Assembly (NCBI RefSeq): GCF_001619955.1
Contig: NZ_LQQO01000063.1
Coordinates: 1-64,000, forward strand
Reading direction: 5' to 3'
Length of the DNA: 64,000 nt
Source of the DNA: Sphingomonas hankookensis
GTDB lineage: Bacteria > Pseudomonadota > Alphaproteobacteria > Sphingomonadales > Sphingomonadaceae
Translations under genes and position numbers: made by a program
Notes under the pieces: generated by a model
What the model was told of the DNA's origin: nothing
Seen by the model: the letters and a program-made list of their open reading frames with translations, nothing else
The model's database searches: none
Shown: one piece after another, positions 25,991-35,299 of the stretch
How the letters are laid out: every line of letters starts with the position of its first letter
Position numbering within the stretch: the stretch's first letter is position 1

Positions 25991-26695
25991 GTGTCGATGC
26001 CCCCCGTGCCCCTTAACAACGTCGATCATCACGACTTGACCGTCCTCGTCGCGCACGGCCAGGCGCATGGCGATGCGGTCAATCAGGCGCTGCTGTTCCC
26101 GAATGAATTCGAAGCGGCACAGCGCGATTATCCGATCCTGTTCCGCCGCGACGATCGCGGCGGCATCTATGCCGTGGCGCTGCTCGGCCTCGATCCCGAC
26201 GACAATCTGTTCCTAGGCAGCGATGGCGGCTGGCACGCCAGCTACGTCCCCGCCGTCCGCCAGCGCGGGCCGTTCCTGCGCGACCGGGAAAGCGGCGCGG
26301 TGACGCTCGATCTCGACGATCCGCGCGTTTCGCGCGGCGGCGACGGCAATCCGCTCTATCTGCCGCAGGGCGGCACCGCCCCCTATCTCGCCCATGTCGA
26401 AACCGTGCTCGACGTGATCCACGAAGGGCAGCAGATCAATGCCCCGTTGTTCGCGGCATGGCAGGCGGCGGATCTGTTGCGCCCCACCACCATCGAACTC
26501 GATCTCGGCGACGGGCAGAGCTGTGCCATCACCGACATCCTCGTCGTCGCCGACGATGCGCTCGACGCGCTGACCGCCGAACAGGTCGCCACCCTCCACG
26601 CCAGCGGCGCGCTGCGCGCGGCGTTCATGGCCAGCGCCTCGCTCGACAATATTCCCCGGCTGATCGACCGGCGGCACCAGCGCCACGGCAACTGA
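25991..26695 (+). CDS. SapC family protein
   Basis: A 234-residue protein with the SapC pattern: HHDLTVLVAHGQAHGDAVNQALLFPNEFEAAQRDYPILFR near the start, LGSDGGWHASYVPAVRQRGPFL, then the late ALDALTAEQVATLHASGALRAAFM. No signal peptide is visible. The family name comes from a Campylobacter S-layer secretion locus, but in sphingomonads and Caulobacter it accompanies TonB receptors and its function is unknown. GTG at 25991 has AAAGG 5 bases upstream; the ATG at 25997 is an alternative. The next gene starts 2 bases after the stop. Confidence 0.88.
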   Translation: MSMPPVPLNNVDHHDLTVLVAHGQAHGDAVNQALLFPNEFEAAQRDYPILFRRDDRGGIYAVALLGLDPDDNLFLGSDGGWHASYVPAVRQRGPFLRDRESGAVTLDLDDPRVSRGGDGNPLYLPQGGTAPYLAHVETVLDVIHEGQQINAPLFAAWQAADLLRPTTIELDLGDGQSCAITDILVVADDALDALTAEQVATLHASGALRAAFMASASLDNIPRLIDRRHQRHGN

Positions 26696-26697
26696 CC

Positions 26698-27720
26698 ATG
26701 GTGCGCGCTGTCCGCAGCATCGATACCGCGCGCCCGGGCAACCTGTCGCTGCCGGAGCTGCTGGAAGCGAACGAGCCGGTCGTCCTGCGCGGCATTGCCT
26801 CGCACTGGCCGCTGGTCGCGGCGGGTCGGGCGGGTCCGGCGGCGACCATCGCCTATCTCAAGCAGTTCGACGGCGGGCGCCCCATCGTCGGCTATACCGG
26901 CGATCCGGCGATCGGCGGGCGCTTTTTCTACCGCGACGACGGGTCGGGGCTGAACTTCGACGCGGCGCGGGTCGGCTTGTCCGACTATCTCGACCGGATC
27001 GCCGCCCATCTCGACGATGCCGAACCGCCGGCCTTCTATATCGGGTCGACCGATCTCGACACCTATCTCCCCGGCCTGCGCCGCGACAACGATCTGGCCG
27101 TGCCGCCCCCGCCCCCCGGCCATGCCGCGCCGCTGGCGAGCATCTGGATCGGCAACCGCACCATCGCCGCGACCCATTACGACCTGTCGAACAACCTCGC
27201 CGTCTGCCTCGTCGGGCAACGCCGCTTCACCCTGTTCCCGCCCGATCAGGTCGCGAACCTCTATCCCGGCCCGCTGGAGCCGACGCCCGGCGGACAGGTG
27301 GTGAGCATGGTCGACCTGCGCACGCCCGACCTCGACCGCTACCCGCGCTTCGCCAAAGCGCTCGCCAATGCGCAGGTGGCCGAGCTCGAGCCGGGCGACG
27401 TCCTCTTCTACCCCGCCTTGTGGTGGCACAATGTCGAGGCGCTGGGACGCTTCAACGTCATGATAAACTATTGGTGGAACGACGCTCCCGCCTTCGCCGA
27501 CAGCCCGATGACGACCTTGCTCCACGCGATGCTGTCCTTGCGGGAACGCCCGGCGGCCGAGCGGGCGGCGTGGGCTGCGATGTTCGACCATTACATCTGG
27601 AGCGGCGGCGACGATGCCCGCGACCACCTGCCCCCTGAAATGCAGGGCGACCTCGCCCCGCTCGACCCGACCGCCGCCCGACGGCTGCGCGCGAAACTGT
27701 TGCAAAGGCTGAACCGATGA
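26698..27720 (+). CDS. JmjC/cupin-like Fe(II)/2-oxoglutarate dioxygenase
   Basis: A 340-residue cupin-like protein resembling FIH and JmjC hydroxylases. Seen are LLEANEPVVLRGIASHWPLV near the N-terminus, the iron ligands H160 and D162 in ATHYDLSNNLAVCLVGQRRFTLFPPDQ, and H244 in LEPGDVLFYPALWWHNVE. The full metal triad suggests an active protein hydroxylase or related oxygenase. The substrate is unknown. It sits between sapC and the halogenase, with ATGA overlap to the latter. The fixed association with a TonB receptor suggests a job in the same uptake system. Confidence 0.88.
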   Translation: MVRAVRSIDTARPGNLSLPELLEANEPVVLRGIASHWPLVAAGRAGPAATIAYLKQFDGGRPIVGYTGDPAIGGRFFYRDDGSGLNFDAARVGLSDYLDRIAAHLDDAEPPAFYIGSTDLDTYLPGLRRDNDLAVPPPPPGHAAPLASIWIGNRTIAATHYDLSNNLAVCLVGQRRFTLFPPDQVANLYPGPLEPTPGGQVVSMVDLRTPDLDRYPRFAKALANAQVAELEPGDVLFYPALWWHNVEALGRFNVMINYWWNDAPAFADSPMTTLLHAMLSLRERPAAERAAWAAMFDHYIWSGGDDARDHLPPEMQGDLAPLDPTAARRLRAKLLQRLNR

Positions 27721-29192
27721 CGCGCAAACGGATCGTGATCGCTGGCGGCGGCACTGCCGGCTGGCTGGCGGCGGCGCTGCTGACGCGGCAGCTGGCCGGG
27801 CTGGTCGACGTCACGCTGGTCGAATCCGAAGCGATCGGCACGGTCGGCGTCGGCGAGGCGACCATCCCCACCATCCGCAGCTTCCATGCGCTATTGGGCC
27901 TCGACGAACGCGATTTCATGGCGGCGACCGGGGCGAACTTCAAACTGGGCATCGCCTTTGAAGGCTGGGCGCGCGCCGGCGACCGCTACATCCATTCGTT
28001 CGGCGAGGTCGGTCGGTCGACCTGGATGGGCGATTTCCAGCATTTCTGGCTGGAGGCGCGCGAACAGGGCGGGGCGGCGGACATCGGCGCCTATTGCCTC
28101 GAACACGAAGCCGCCGATGCCGGGCGCTTCCTCGGTGGTCCCGACACCCCGCTCAACTATGCCTATCATTTCGACGCCGGCCGTTACGCCGCCTATCTGC
28201 GCGAACGCAGCGAGGCGCAGGGCCTGACGCGGATCGAGGGCAGGATCGCCCGCGTCGAACGCGACAGCGACAGCGGCGACATCGCCGCGCTGGTGCTGGA
28301 CGACGGGCAACATATTGCCGGAGACATGTTCCTCGACTGCACCGGCTTCCACGCCCTCCTGATCGAACAGACGCTGGGCGTGGGGTTCGAGGATTGGGGT
28401 CATTGGCTGCCCACCGACCGTGCGCTGGCGGTGCAGACCAGGGCAACCGGCCCGGCCGTTCCCTATACCCGCGCCATCGCCCATGACGCCGGCTGGCGCT
28501 GGCAGATCCCGCTGCAGCACCGTATCGGCAACGGCCTCGTCTACAGTTCGCGTCACCTTGGCGACGATGCCGCACGCGACCGGCTGATGGCCTCGGTCGA
28601 GGGGCAGGCGCTGATCGAACCGCGCCTGATCCGCTTCCGCACCGGGCGGCGGCTGGCGATGTGGGAACGCAATTGCGTCGCACTCAGCCTGTCGAGCGGG
28701 TTCGTCGAACCGCTCGAATCGACCAGCCTGCATCTGGTTATGATCGCGCTCACCCGGCTGGTACAGCTGCTGCCTTTCGGCCATCTAGGTGCCGCCGCCC
28801 GCAACCGCTTCAACGACCAAGCTCGGCGCGAGATCGAAGCGGTACGCGACTTCGTTCTGCTCCATTACCACCTCAACGAGCGCCCCGAACCCTTCTGGCG
28901 CGAACGGAAAGAAATTCCCCCACCCGATAGCCTCGCCGAGCGTATCGCGCTGTTCGCCGAAGGCGCGCATACCTATCAGTCGTCCGACGACCTGTTCCGC
29001 ACCGGTTCGTGGACGCAGGTGATGCTGGGCCAGCGCCTGACGCCTGCCGCATGGCATCCGCTTGCCCGGGCGATGCCACCGGGCGAGCTGGGCACGGTGC
29101 TGCGCGGGCTACAGTCGAATATCGCCGCCACCGTCGCACGGCTGCCGACGCATCAGCAGTTTCTCGACAGCTATTGCCTCAGCCGGGAGTAG
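27717..29192 (+). CDS. Flavin-dependent (tryptophan-type) halogenase
   Basis: A 491-residue FAD-dependent halogenase-like protein. The FAD motif is GGGTAGW (10-16), the catalytic lysine is K76 in NFKLGIAFEGW, the signature WRWQIP lies at 261-266, and VEPLESTS holds E335/S336. All positions needed for chlorination in PrnA-type enzymes are thus kept. The family is common beside TonB receptors in sphingomonads without any antibiotic cluster, so the substrate is probably not free tryptophan for a secondary metabolite (inference). Coupled to the JmjC-like gene. Confidence 0.9.
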   Translation: MTRKRIVIAGGGTAGWLAAALLTRQLAGLVDVTLVESEAIGTVGVGEATIPTIRSFHALLGLDERDFMAATGANFKLGIAFEGWARAGDRYIHSFGEVGRSTWMGDFQHFWLEAREQGGAADIGAYCLEHEAADAGRFLGGPDTPLNYAYHFDAGRYAAYLRERSEAQGLTRIEGRIARVERDSDSGDIAALVLDDGQHIAGDMFLDCTGFHALLIEQTLGVGFEDWGHWLPTDRALAVQTRATGPAVPYTRAIAHDAGWRWQIPLQHRIGNGLVYSSRHLGDDAARDRLMASVEGQALIEPRLIRFRTGRRLAMWERNCVALSLSSGFVEPLESTSLHLVMIALTRLVQLLPFGHLGAAARNRFNDQARREIEAVRDFVLLHYHLNERPEPFWRERKEIPPPDSLAERIALFAEGAHTYQSSDDLFRTGSWTQVMLGQRLTPAAWHPLARAMPPGELGTVLRGLQSNIAATVARLPTHQQFLDSYCLSRE

Positions 29193-29199
29193 GCGCGGT

Positions 29200-29571
29200 T
29201 CAGTCGCCGGCGCGCCGATACGGATTGTAGATATGGGACAGCCAACCGGCCAGATGCTGCGGGACCGGTGCCACCGTACCGCGCGGGCGCCGGGCGGCGG
29301 CGATGTCGATCCGCCCCTTGTCGAACAGCAGGCCGGCGCGGCCGTCCCGCGTCCAGCGAACCCGCCCTTCGAGATGATGGAGCTGTCCCATCGTCACCAG
29401 CACCCGCCCGTCCGGCGGCAGCTGTACCGGATCGTCGATGCAGGCGCCGGCCTCCGACAGGTTGCGCACCCGGCATTCGACCACCTGATCGCGCAATTCG
29501 ACACGCGCGGTCAGCAGCACGCTGTCCCGGCGCGGGCGCGGGGGGAACGGACCGGTCGACGAATCGCTCAT
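29200..29571 (-). CDS. PilZ-domain protein
   Basis: A 123-residue single PilZ domain. The c-di-GMP-binding arginines are in RPRRDS near residue 12-16, followed by RVRNLSEAGACIDDPVQL, in which NLSEAGA stands in for the usual D/NxSxxG. It probably binds c-di-GMP and passes the signal to a partner. It converges on the halogenase gene, with 7 bases between the stops. Confidence 0.87.
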   Translation of the reverse strand: MSDSSTGPFPPRPRRDSVLLTARVELRDQVVECRVRNLSEAGACIDDPVQLPPDGRVLVTMGQLHHLEGRVRWTRDGRAGLLFDKGRIDIAAARRPRGTVAPVPQHLAGWLSHIYNPYRRAGD

Positions 29572-29633
29572 GGGAGCGATGCTATCCGGCAGGCCGCTAA
29601 TATCCGGTTAAATCGCGACACATTCGCGGAAAT

Positions 29634-29718
29634 TGGTGCCCCTGGCCGGGCTCGAACCAGCACTCCTTTCGGAATCCGATTTTGAGTCGGACGCGTCTAC
29701 CAATTTCACCACAGGGGC
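29634..29718 (-). tRNA. tRNA-Leu(CAA)
   Basis: An 85-nt tRNA on the minus strand with encoded CCA. The acceptor stem GCCCCTG pairs with CAGGGGC. The anticodon stem TCCGA/TCGGA encloses the loop CTCAAAA (anticodon CAA). A long variable arm (class II, as for leucine) and a T arm GGTTCGAGCC are present. It reads UUG codons. Confidence 0.95.
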
Positions 29719-29759
29719 ACGAAGGGCGCGTTAGCCGAAGCGACACGCCCTCGCAACCG

Positions 29760-30152
29760 TCATGAAAACACTTGGTCGATGTCCGCGCTGCCATAGGGGT
29801 CCTTGGGATCGGGCCCGAACCGGTTGGGACCGCGCGTGCCTTCGGTCACATAGAGCACGAACAGCCAGATCCACCCGATGATCGGCAGGAACACCAGCAG
29901 CATCCACCATGCCGACCGGTCGGTATCGTGCAACCGGCGAAAGGTGACGGTGAAGCTCGGGATCAGCAGCGCGAGGCTGGTAAGGCCGTTGATCGGACCG
30001 GTGCTGTCCCAATCGAAGCCCAGCACCCGGTCGACGATCGTCGTCGCGATGCCGACCAGGATCGAGAACAGCGTGAACATCCAATATTCCTGCCGACGCG
30101 AACGGCCACGCACTTCGAAATACCGCTTCAGCGGCAGGATCATCCACTCCAT
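29760..30152 (-). CDS. DUF805 membrane protein
   Basis: A 130-residue inner-membrane protein with four predicted helices. DUF805 hallmarks are FEVRGRSRRQEYWMFTLF at the N-terminus and VTFRRLHDTDRSAWWMLLVFLPIIGWIWLFV later. The C-terminal cytoplasmic tail is acidic (GPNRFGPDPKDPYG). The family is widespread and uncharacterised. It stands alone downstream of yifB on the same strand. Confidence 0.9.
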   Translation of the reverse strand: MEWMILPLKRYFEVRGRSRRQEYWMFTLFSILVGIATTIVDRVLGFDWDSTGPINGLTSLALLIPSFTVTFRRLHDTDRSAWWMLLVFLPIIGWIWLFVLYVTEGTRGPNRFGPDPKDPYGSADIDQVFS

Positions 30153-30217
30153 CGCAACGCTCCCTCATCGTTACAGCTACGCAATGTGTTGCAAGCGCGC
30201 CCGGACAACGCAATGGC

Positions 30218-31723
30218 TCAGTTCGTCGGTGCCCGCCGGCGATAGCTCAGCGCCTCCGCGACCTGCCCCCGACCGATCGTATCGGTCCCGGCCAGATCGG
30301 CGATCGTCCGGCTGACCCGCAGCACCCGGTGGAACCCCCGCGCCGACAGCCGCATCGCCTCCGCTGCCTGTGCCAGCAGCGCGCGTGCGGGAGCGTCCAG
30401 CGCGGCAGCACGCTCCAGCACCGCGCCGTCCGCTTCGGCGTTGGTACGAATGCCATCGGCGGCATAGCGTTCGCGCTGCACGCCACGCGCCGCCGCGACC
30501 CGCGCGGCGACCTCGGCCGATCCTTCGGCGGGTGGCGGCAGGACGAGGTCGGCGGCACTCACCGCCGCCATTTCGATGGCAAGGTCGATGCGATCCAGCA
30601 GCGGGCCGGACACCTTCGCCTGATAATCGGCGGCACAGCGCGGCGCCCGCGCACAGGCGAGCGCCGGATCGCCCAGATGGCCGCAGCGGCACGGGTTCAT
30701 CGCCGCGATCAGCTGCACCCGCGCCGGAAAGGTGACATGCGCATTGGCCCGCGCCACGCTGACCTCGCCGGTCTCGAGCGGTTGCCTGAGCGAATCGAGC
30801 ACCGCGCGCTGGAACTCGGGCAGCTCGTCGAGGAACAGCACGCCCAGATGCGCCATGCTGATCTCGCCCGGCTTCACGCGCAGCCCGCCACCGGTCAGCG
30901 CCGCCATCGATGCGGAATGATGCGGATGGCGAAAGGGGCGCACCCGCGTCATCCGCCCACCGGTCAGCGTGCCGGCGACCGACTGGACCATCGACACTTC
31001 CAGCGCCTCGGCGGCGTCGAGCGGCGGCAATATGCCGGGCAGGCAGGAGGCGAGCAGCGACTTGCCCGCTCCTGGCGGCCCGACCATCAGCAGGTTGTGA
31101 TTCCCCGCCGCCGCGATCTCCAGCGCGCGCTTGGCCGTCTCCTGACCCTTCACCTGTTGCAGGTCGGTGCCGCTCCACCCGTCCTCGGCACCGCCCGGTT
31201 GCGGAGCCGACAGCATCTGCTCGCCCTTCAGATGGTTGAGCAGCGACAACAGGTCGGGCGCGGCGACCACCGACGTTCCGGCCCATGCCGCCTCCGCACC
31301 CTGCACCGCCGGACAGATCAGCGCCCGCCCCTCGCCGCTCGCGAGCATCGCCGCGAGCAGCACGCCCGGCGACCCGGCGATTCGCCCGTCGAGGCTCAGT
31401 TCGCCGACGATCAGATAGTCGGACAGCGTCTCGGCATCGACCACGCCCATCGCCGCCAGCAGCCCGAGCGCGATGGGAAGGTCGTAATGCGATCCTTCTT
31501 TGGGCAGGTCGGCGGGCGACAGGTTCACCGTGATCCGCTTGGGCGGCAGCGAGAGGCCGATCGCAGCGATCGCGGCGCGCACCCGTTCCCGGCTCTCGCC
31601 CACCGCCTTGTCGGCCAATCCGACGACGACGAAAGCCGGAACGCCGCTGGCCAGTTGCACCTGCACCTCGACCCGGCGCGCCTCCAGCCCGAGATATGCC
31701 GCCGTCGATACGATCGCGACCAT
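30218..31723 (-). CDS. YifB/ComM-family Mg chelatase-like AAA ATPase
   Basis: A 501-residue protein. The N-terminal Lon-S16-like domain (VVVGLADKAVGESRERVRAAI, LPKEGSHYDLPIALG) is followed by an AAA module with Walker A GPPGAGKS (215-222) and Walker B GVLFLDELPEF. The Cys-rich insert NPCRCGHLGDP and a C-terminal helical domain follow. ComM, the characterised homologue, is a helicase that helps branch migration during natural transformation. The start MVAIVSTAAYLG follows AGGGGC; the longer frame is not coding. Confidence 0.93.
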   Translation of the reverse strand: MVAIVSTAAYLGLEARRVEVQVQLASGVPAFVVVGLADKAVGESRERVRAAIAAIGLSLPPKRITVNLSPADLPKEGSHYDLPIALGLLAAMGVVDAETLSDYLIVGELSLDGRIAGSPGVLLAAMLASGEGRALICPAVQGAEAAWAGTSVVAAPDLLSLLNHLKGEQMLSAPQPGGAEDGWSGTDLQQVKGQETAKRALEIAAAGNHNLLMVGPPGAGKSLLASCLPGILPPLDAAEALEVSMVQSVAGTLTGGRMTRVRPFRHPHHSASMAALTGGGLRVKPGEISMAHLGVLFLDELPEFQRAVLDSLRQPLETGEVSVARANAHVTFPARVQLIAAMNPCRCGHLGDPALACARAPRCAADYQAKVSGPLLDRIDLAIEMAAVSAADLVLPPPAEGSAEVAARVAAARGVQRERYAADGIRTNAEADGAVLERAAALDAPARALLAQAAEAMRLSARGFHRVLRVSRTIADLAGTDTIGRGQVAEALSYRRRAPTN

Positions 31724-31837
31724 GCTGCCCCTGTCCCCATTTCCCCTTGGGTCGTCCATAGCCGCTTTGCCGCCGTAAGGAACGGCCCGTCGTGACCGTC
31801 TTGCCAGCGCAACACACGGCTGGCATGGCGAGCTACG

Positions 31838-32083
31838 ATGCAGATTGCGCTGGTGACCCTCGGTGTATTGCTGGTCCTGGTGACGCCGCTGGTCGCGGTG
31901 CTGCCGGGTCCGGCCGGCATCTTCACCTTTGCCGCCGGCACCGCGTTGATCTTGCGCAATTCGCGCTGGGCAAGGCACCGTTTCGCCCGCCGGTTGCGGC
32001 GGCATCCGCGGCTGCGGGCGCTCACCGACCGCGCGCTGCGCCGCGCCAGCGCCAAACGGCGCCGGATGCGGGCGGGTACGTAA
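31838..32083 (+). CDS. Small membrane protein upstream of rpmH
   Basis: An 81-residue protein: a hydrophobic half with two short helices around LPGPAGIFTFAAGTALI, then a very basic tail (RHRFARRLRRHPRLRALTDRALRRASAKRRR). The P-G-P-x-G-I-F turn resembles small inner-membrane proteins seen near rpmH in sphingomonads; the function is unknown. It is read toward the rpmH promoter. Confidence 0.7.
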   Translation: MQIALVTLGVLLVLVTPLVAVLPGPAGIFTFAAGTALILRNSRWARHRFARRLRRHPRLRALTDRALRRASAKRRRMRAGT

Positions 32084-32092
32084 CGCTCGGCG

Positions 32093-32121
32093 TTGACTTG
32101 CGCGGCCTCCATGGCTAAGGG
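32093..32121 (+). promoter_or_regulatory. Likely sigma70 promoter of rpmH
   Basis: TTGACT (32093-32098) and TAAGGG (32116-32121) are separated by 17 bases and lie about 70 bases upstream of the rpmH start. This is the only good -35/-10 pair seen in the gap and would drive the ribosomal/secretion operon. Confidence 0.55.
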
Positions 32122-32133
32122 ACCACCCACGCG

Positions 32134-32156
32134 GCCGCCGTCACTGGCGGCTTTTT
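32134..32156 (+). terminator. Terminator-like hairpin in the rpmH leader
   Basis: GCCGCC (32134-32139) pairs perfectly with GGCGGC (32146-32151) around a 6-base loop and is followed by TTTTT. It lies between the likely promoter and the rpmH start. It could attenuate the operon or end transcripts of the preceding small gene. Confidence 0.6.
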
Positions 32157-32192
32157 ACGTTCTGGCAGTTTTGAATACCCGGGGAATGAGTG

Positions 32193-32327
32193 ATGAAGCG
32201 GACTTTTCAGCCGAGCAACCTGGTACGGGCCCGTCGTCACGGCTTCCGCTCGCGCATGGCGACGCCGGGCGGCCGCAATGTGATCCGCGCGCGTCGTGCC
32301 CGCGGCCGCAAGAAGCTGTCGGCCTAA
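32193..32327 (+). CDS. rpmH: 50S ribosomal protein L34
   Basis: 44 residues, [18 protein letters not shown] through [18 protein letters not shown], the complete and unmistakable L34 sequence. It is a small basic protein of the large ribosomal subunit. It opens the conserved block rpmH-rnpA-yidD-yidC-engB. The rnpA start follows 5 bases after the stop, so rnpA depends on its translation and transcript. Confidence 0.98.
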   Translation: MKRTFQPSNLVRARRHGFRSRMATPGGRNVIRARRARGRKKLSA

Positions 32328-32332
32328 CCAAA

Positions 32333-32668
32333 ATGCTTCGCCGCCGGGATTATCTGGCGGCGAATGCGGGACGCCGGGCCCCCATGCCCGGCTTCGTTCT
32401 GCTGGTGCGTAACCGCAAGGCGGACGAACTGGCCGATACGCCGCCTGGCGCGATGCGAATCGGCATTACCGTATCGAAGAAGGTCGGAAACGCCGTCGTC
32501 CGTAACCGGATGAAGCGGCGTTTTCGCGCGCTTGCCGCAGAGCTGCTGCCCGAGCACGGCATTGCCGGTGCCGATCACGTGCTGATCGGCCGGGCGAGCG
32601 GGATCGAACGCCCGTTCGACGATCTGAAAGCCGACCTTTCCAAGGCGTTGCGCAAGGTTCGCCGGTGA
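32333..32668 (+). CDS. rnpA: Ribonuclease P protein component
   Basis: A 111-residue basic protein subunit of RNase P, which matures the 5' end of tRNAs with the RNA subunit. The family signature is [27 protein letters not shown] (about 40-66). The start [15 protein letters not shown] lies 5 bases after rpmH. The stop overlaps the GTG start of yidD. Confidence 0.96.
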   Translation: MLRRRDYLAANAGRRAPMPGFVLLVRNRKADELADTPPGAMRIGITVSKKVGNAVVRNRMKRRFRALAAELLPEHGIAGADHVLIGRASGIERPFDDLKADLSKALRKVRR

Positions 32669-32910
32669 CCGACGCAGGCGACCCCGACCGTCCGGGCATC
32701 GCCGCCCGCGCGCTGATGCTGGTCGCGCGCGCGTGGCAACTGGGTCCGTCGCTGATCCTGCCGCCGTCGTGTCGCTATCAACCCTCCTGTTCGGCCTATG
32801 CAATCACCGCCCTTGCCCGCTATGGCGCGATCAAGGGGGCGTGGCTGGCCGCCAAACGGATCGCGCGCTGTCACCCCTGGGGCGGGCACGGCCATGATCC
32901 GGTGCCCTGA
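32665..32910 (+). CDS. yidD: Membrane protein insertion efficiency factor YidD
   Basis: An 81-residue protein with the YidD core [44 protein letters not shown], including its conserved cysteines. It is membrane-associated and aids YidC-dependent insertion. The GTG start overlaps the rnpA stop (GTGA). It is followed by yidC after 22 bases. Confidence 0.95.
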   Translation: MTDAGDPDRPGIAARALMLVARAWQLGPSLILPPSCRYQPSCSAYAITALARYGAIKGAWLAAKRIARCHPWGGHGHDPVP

Positions 32911-32932
32911 GTCTGCGCCGTAAGGATTGTAC

Positions 32933-34630
32933 GTGAAGAACGACCAGAAGAATTTCCTGCTGTTCGCGGTACTGGCTGCGCTGGTGCTGTTCGGCTGGCC
33001 GTACATCGCCAACCATTTCTTCCCGGCCGCCAATCCGCCGGTGACGAAGCTGGAGGACGGCAGAAGCAAGCCCGTCGCCAATCCCGCGACCGATCCTGCC
33101 GCCGATACCGCGAACGCGATTCGTGACCGGGCGGTGGTGCTTCGCGAAACCCCGCGCGTGCTGATCGAAACCCCGTCGGTGCGCGGATCGATCAACCTGC
33201 GCGGCGGGCGGATCGACGATCTGGTGCTCGTGCGGCACAAGGAAACCATCGCCAAGGATTCGCCCCCCGTCCGGCTGCTGTCGCCATCGGGTACCGCCGA
33301 TGCCTATTTCGCGCAGTTCGGCTGGAGCGGCACCGGCATCACTCCGCCGCCGGCCGACGCGCTGTGGACCGCGTCGGGCGCGAAGCTCACCCCGACCACC
33401 CCCGTCACGCTCACGACGCAGGCGGGCAGCCAGCGCTATTTGATGCAGATTTCGGTCGACAACGACTATATGTTCACCGTGCGCCAGAGCATCGTGAACA
33501 CCGGCGCGCAGCCGGTGCAGGTCGCGACCTATGGCCTGCTCAGCCGTCGCGGCTCGCCGGTCGACAAGGACACGATGACGATCCAGGTCGGCCCGATCTA
33601 CGAAGCGGGCAACGGCGTGAAGTTCGACGTCGATTACAAGGATATCGACGCCGCCCCCACGACCTTCAACGCGAAGGGCGGCTGGCTGGGCTTCACCGAC
33701 CATTACTGGATGACCGCGCTGATCCCGGATCAGAACGCGCAGCACGGCCTGTCGCTCAAGGGCGCCGACCAGCGCCATCAGGCCGACTATCGCTCGCCGA
33801 CCCTCGCTACGCTCAACCCGGGCCAGGCGATGACGCAGAGTGCGCGCTTCTTTGCAGGGGCAAAGGAGAACAAGGTCCTCAACGCCTATGAGGAACAGGG
33901 CGTGCCCTATTTCTCGCGGTCGATCGACTGGGGCTGGTTCCGCGTCGTCGAGGAACCGATCTTCGTCTATCTCGACTGGCTGTTCCGCATGGTCGGCAAT
34001 TTCGGCGTGGCGATCATCCTGCTGACGCTCACCATCCGCGGCCTGATGTTCCCGATCGCCCAGCGCCAGTTCGCGTCGATGGCGGCGATGCGCGCGATCC
34101 AGCCCAAGCTGAAGGTGCTGCAGGAACGCTACAAGGACGACAAGCCACGCCTCCAGCAGGAGATGATGGCGTTGTACAAGACGGAAAAGGTGAACCCGGT
34201 CGCCGGCTGCCTGCCGACGCTGATCCAGATTCCGATCTTCTACGCGCTGTACAAGGTGCTGTTGCTGACCATCGAAATGCGGCACCAGCCGTTTGTCGGC
34301 TGGATCAAGGATCTGTCGGCACCCGATCCGGCGACGATCCTGAACCTGTTCGGCTATCTCGACTTCACCCCGCCGCACTTCCTGGCGATCGGCATCGTGC
34401 CGGTGCTGCTCGGCATCTCGATGTACTTCCAGTTCAAGCTGAACCCGGCACCGATGGACGACATGCAGAAGCAGGTCTTCGGGCTGATGCCGTGGGTGCT
34501 GATGTTCATCATGGCGCCGTTCGCGGTCGGCCTGCAGGTCTACTGGATCACGTCGAACCTGCTGACCATCGCACAGCAGCAACTGCTCTATTCGCGGCAT
34601 CCGGCGCTCAAGCAGGCGCCGGCCAAGTGA
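32933..34630 (+). CDS. yidC: Membrane protein insertase YidC
   Basis: 565 residues of the Gram-negative type. The first membrane helix is at the N-terminus ([20 protein letters not shown]), followed by a large periplasmic P1 domain of about 300 residues, then the five-helix insertase core with [23 protein letters not shown]. That core carries the hydrophilic-groove arginine and the C1 hairpin ([27 protein letters not shown]). It inserts proteins alone or with SecYEG. GTG at 32933 is chosen because AAGGA lies 6 bases upstream. Confidence 0.97.
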   Translation: MKNDQKNFLLFAVLAALVLFGWPYIANHFFPAANPPVTKLEDGRSKPVANPATDPAADTANAIRDRAVVLRETPRVLIETPSVRGSINLRGGRIDDLVLVRHKETIAKDSPPVRLLSPSGTADAYFAQFGWSGTGITPPPADALWTASGAKLTPTTPVTLTTQAGSQRYLMQISVDNDYMFTVRQSIVNTGAQPVQVATYGLLSRRGSPVDKDTMTIQVGPIYEAGNGVKFDVDYKDIDAAPTTFNAKGGWLGFTDHYWMTALIPDQNAQHGLSLKGADQRHQADYRSPTLATLNPGQAMTQSARFFAGAKENKVLNAYEEQGVPYFSRSIDWGWFRVVEEPIFVYLDWLFRMVGNFGVAIILLTLTIRGLMFPIAQRQFASMAAMRAIQPKLKVLQERYKDDKPRLQQEMMALYKTEKVNPVAGCLPTLIQIPIFYALYKVLLLTIEMRHQPFVGWIKDLSAPDPATILNLFGYLDFTPPHFLAIGIVPVLLGISMYFQFKLNPAPMDDMQKQVFGLMPWVLMFIMAPFAVGLQVYWITSNLLTIAQQQLLYSRHPALKQAPAK

Positions 34631-35295
34631 ACGACCTGCCACCCCCGCCGCCGGGCGACGACCGCTTCGATCCAGACCAGATCGAAGCGGCGCGCAAGAT
34701 CTTTGCGGGCCCGATCCAGTTCCTGAAATCGGCACCGTCGCTCGACCATCTGCCGTCGCCAGACGTGCCGGAGATCGCGTTCGCCGGCCGATCGAACGTC
34801 GGCAAGTCGTCGCTGCTCAACGCGCTGACCGGCCGCACTTCGCTCGCGCGCACCTCGGTTACGCCGGGGCGGACGCAGGAGCTGAACTTCTTCGACATCG
34901 GGCAGCCGCTGAAACTGCGGCTGGTCGACATGCCCGGATACGGGTTCGCCAAGGCGCCCAAGGACATGGTCCGCAAGTGGCGCTATCTGGTGAACGACTA
35001 TCTGCGCGGGCGGCAGGTATTGAAGCGCACACTGGTCCTGATCGATTCGCGCCACGGCATCAAGGATGTCGATCGCGAAGTGTTCGAGATGCTGGACAAG
35101 GCGGCGACCAGCTACCGCATCGTCCTGACCAAGACCGACAAGATCAAGGCGACCGAGTTGGACGCCGTGTACGCGGCGGTGGGCGACGAGGTCCGCAAGC
35201 GTCCGGCCGCGCATCCCGACGTCATCTCGACGTCGAGTGAAAAAGGCATGGGCATCGCCGAACTGCGCGCGGCGGTGATCGAATCGATCGGGTGA
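34627..35295 (+). CDS. engB: Ribosome biogenesis GTPase EngB (YsxC/YihA)
   Basis: A 222-residue GTPase: G1 [13 protein letters not shown]3 [16 protein letters not shown]4 LTKTDK and G5 STSSEKG. It is needed for late assembly of the large ribosomal subunit. The GTG start overlaps the yidC stop (GTGA). In many alphaproteobacteria argB follows this gene; here a palindromic repeat and a convergent gene follow instead, so the operon ends. Confidence 0.96.
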   Translation: MNDLPPPPPGDDRFDPDQIEAARKIFAGPIQFLKSAPSLDHLPSPDVPEIAFAGRSNVGKSSLLNALTGRTSLARTSVTPGRTQELNFFDIGQPLKLRLVDMPGYGFAKAPKDMVRKWRYLVNDYLRGRQVLKRTLVLIDSRHGIKDVDREVFEMLDKAATSYRIVLTKTDKIKATELDAVYAAVGDEVRKRPAAHPDVISTSSEKGMGIAELRAAVIESIG

Positions 35296-35299
35296 CCTA

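Noticed and set aside
22616..26068. A leftward open frame of 1150 codons opposite the TonB receptor
   Set aside because: It is the antisense shadow of the receptor in GC-rich DNA. The rightward frame has a signal peptide, plug and barrel motifs and a ribosome site, while this one has no recognisable domain.
27717..29192. The halogenase as part of an antibiotic gene cluster
   Set aside because: No synthase, peptide synthetase or resistance gene is near; the neighbours are an uptake receptor, SapC and a JmjC-like protein.
32831..34735. A leftward open frame of 634 codons opposite yidC
   Set aside because: It is an antisense shadow; yidC is full length and in its conserved operon.
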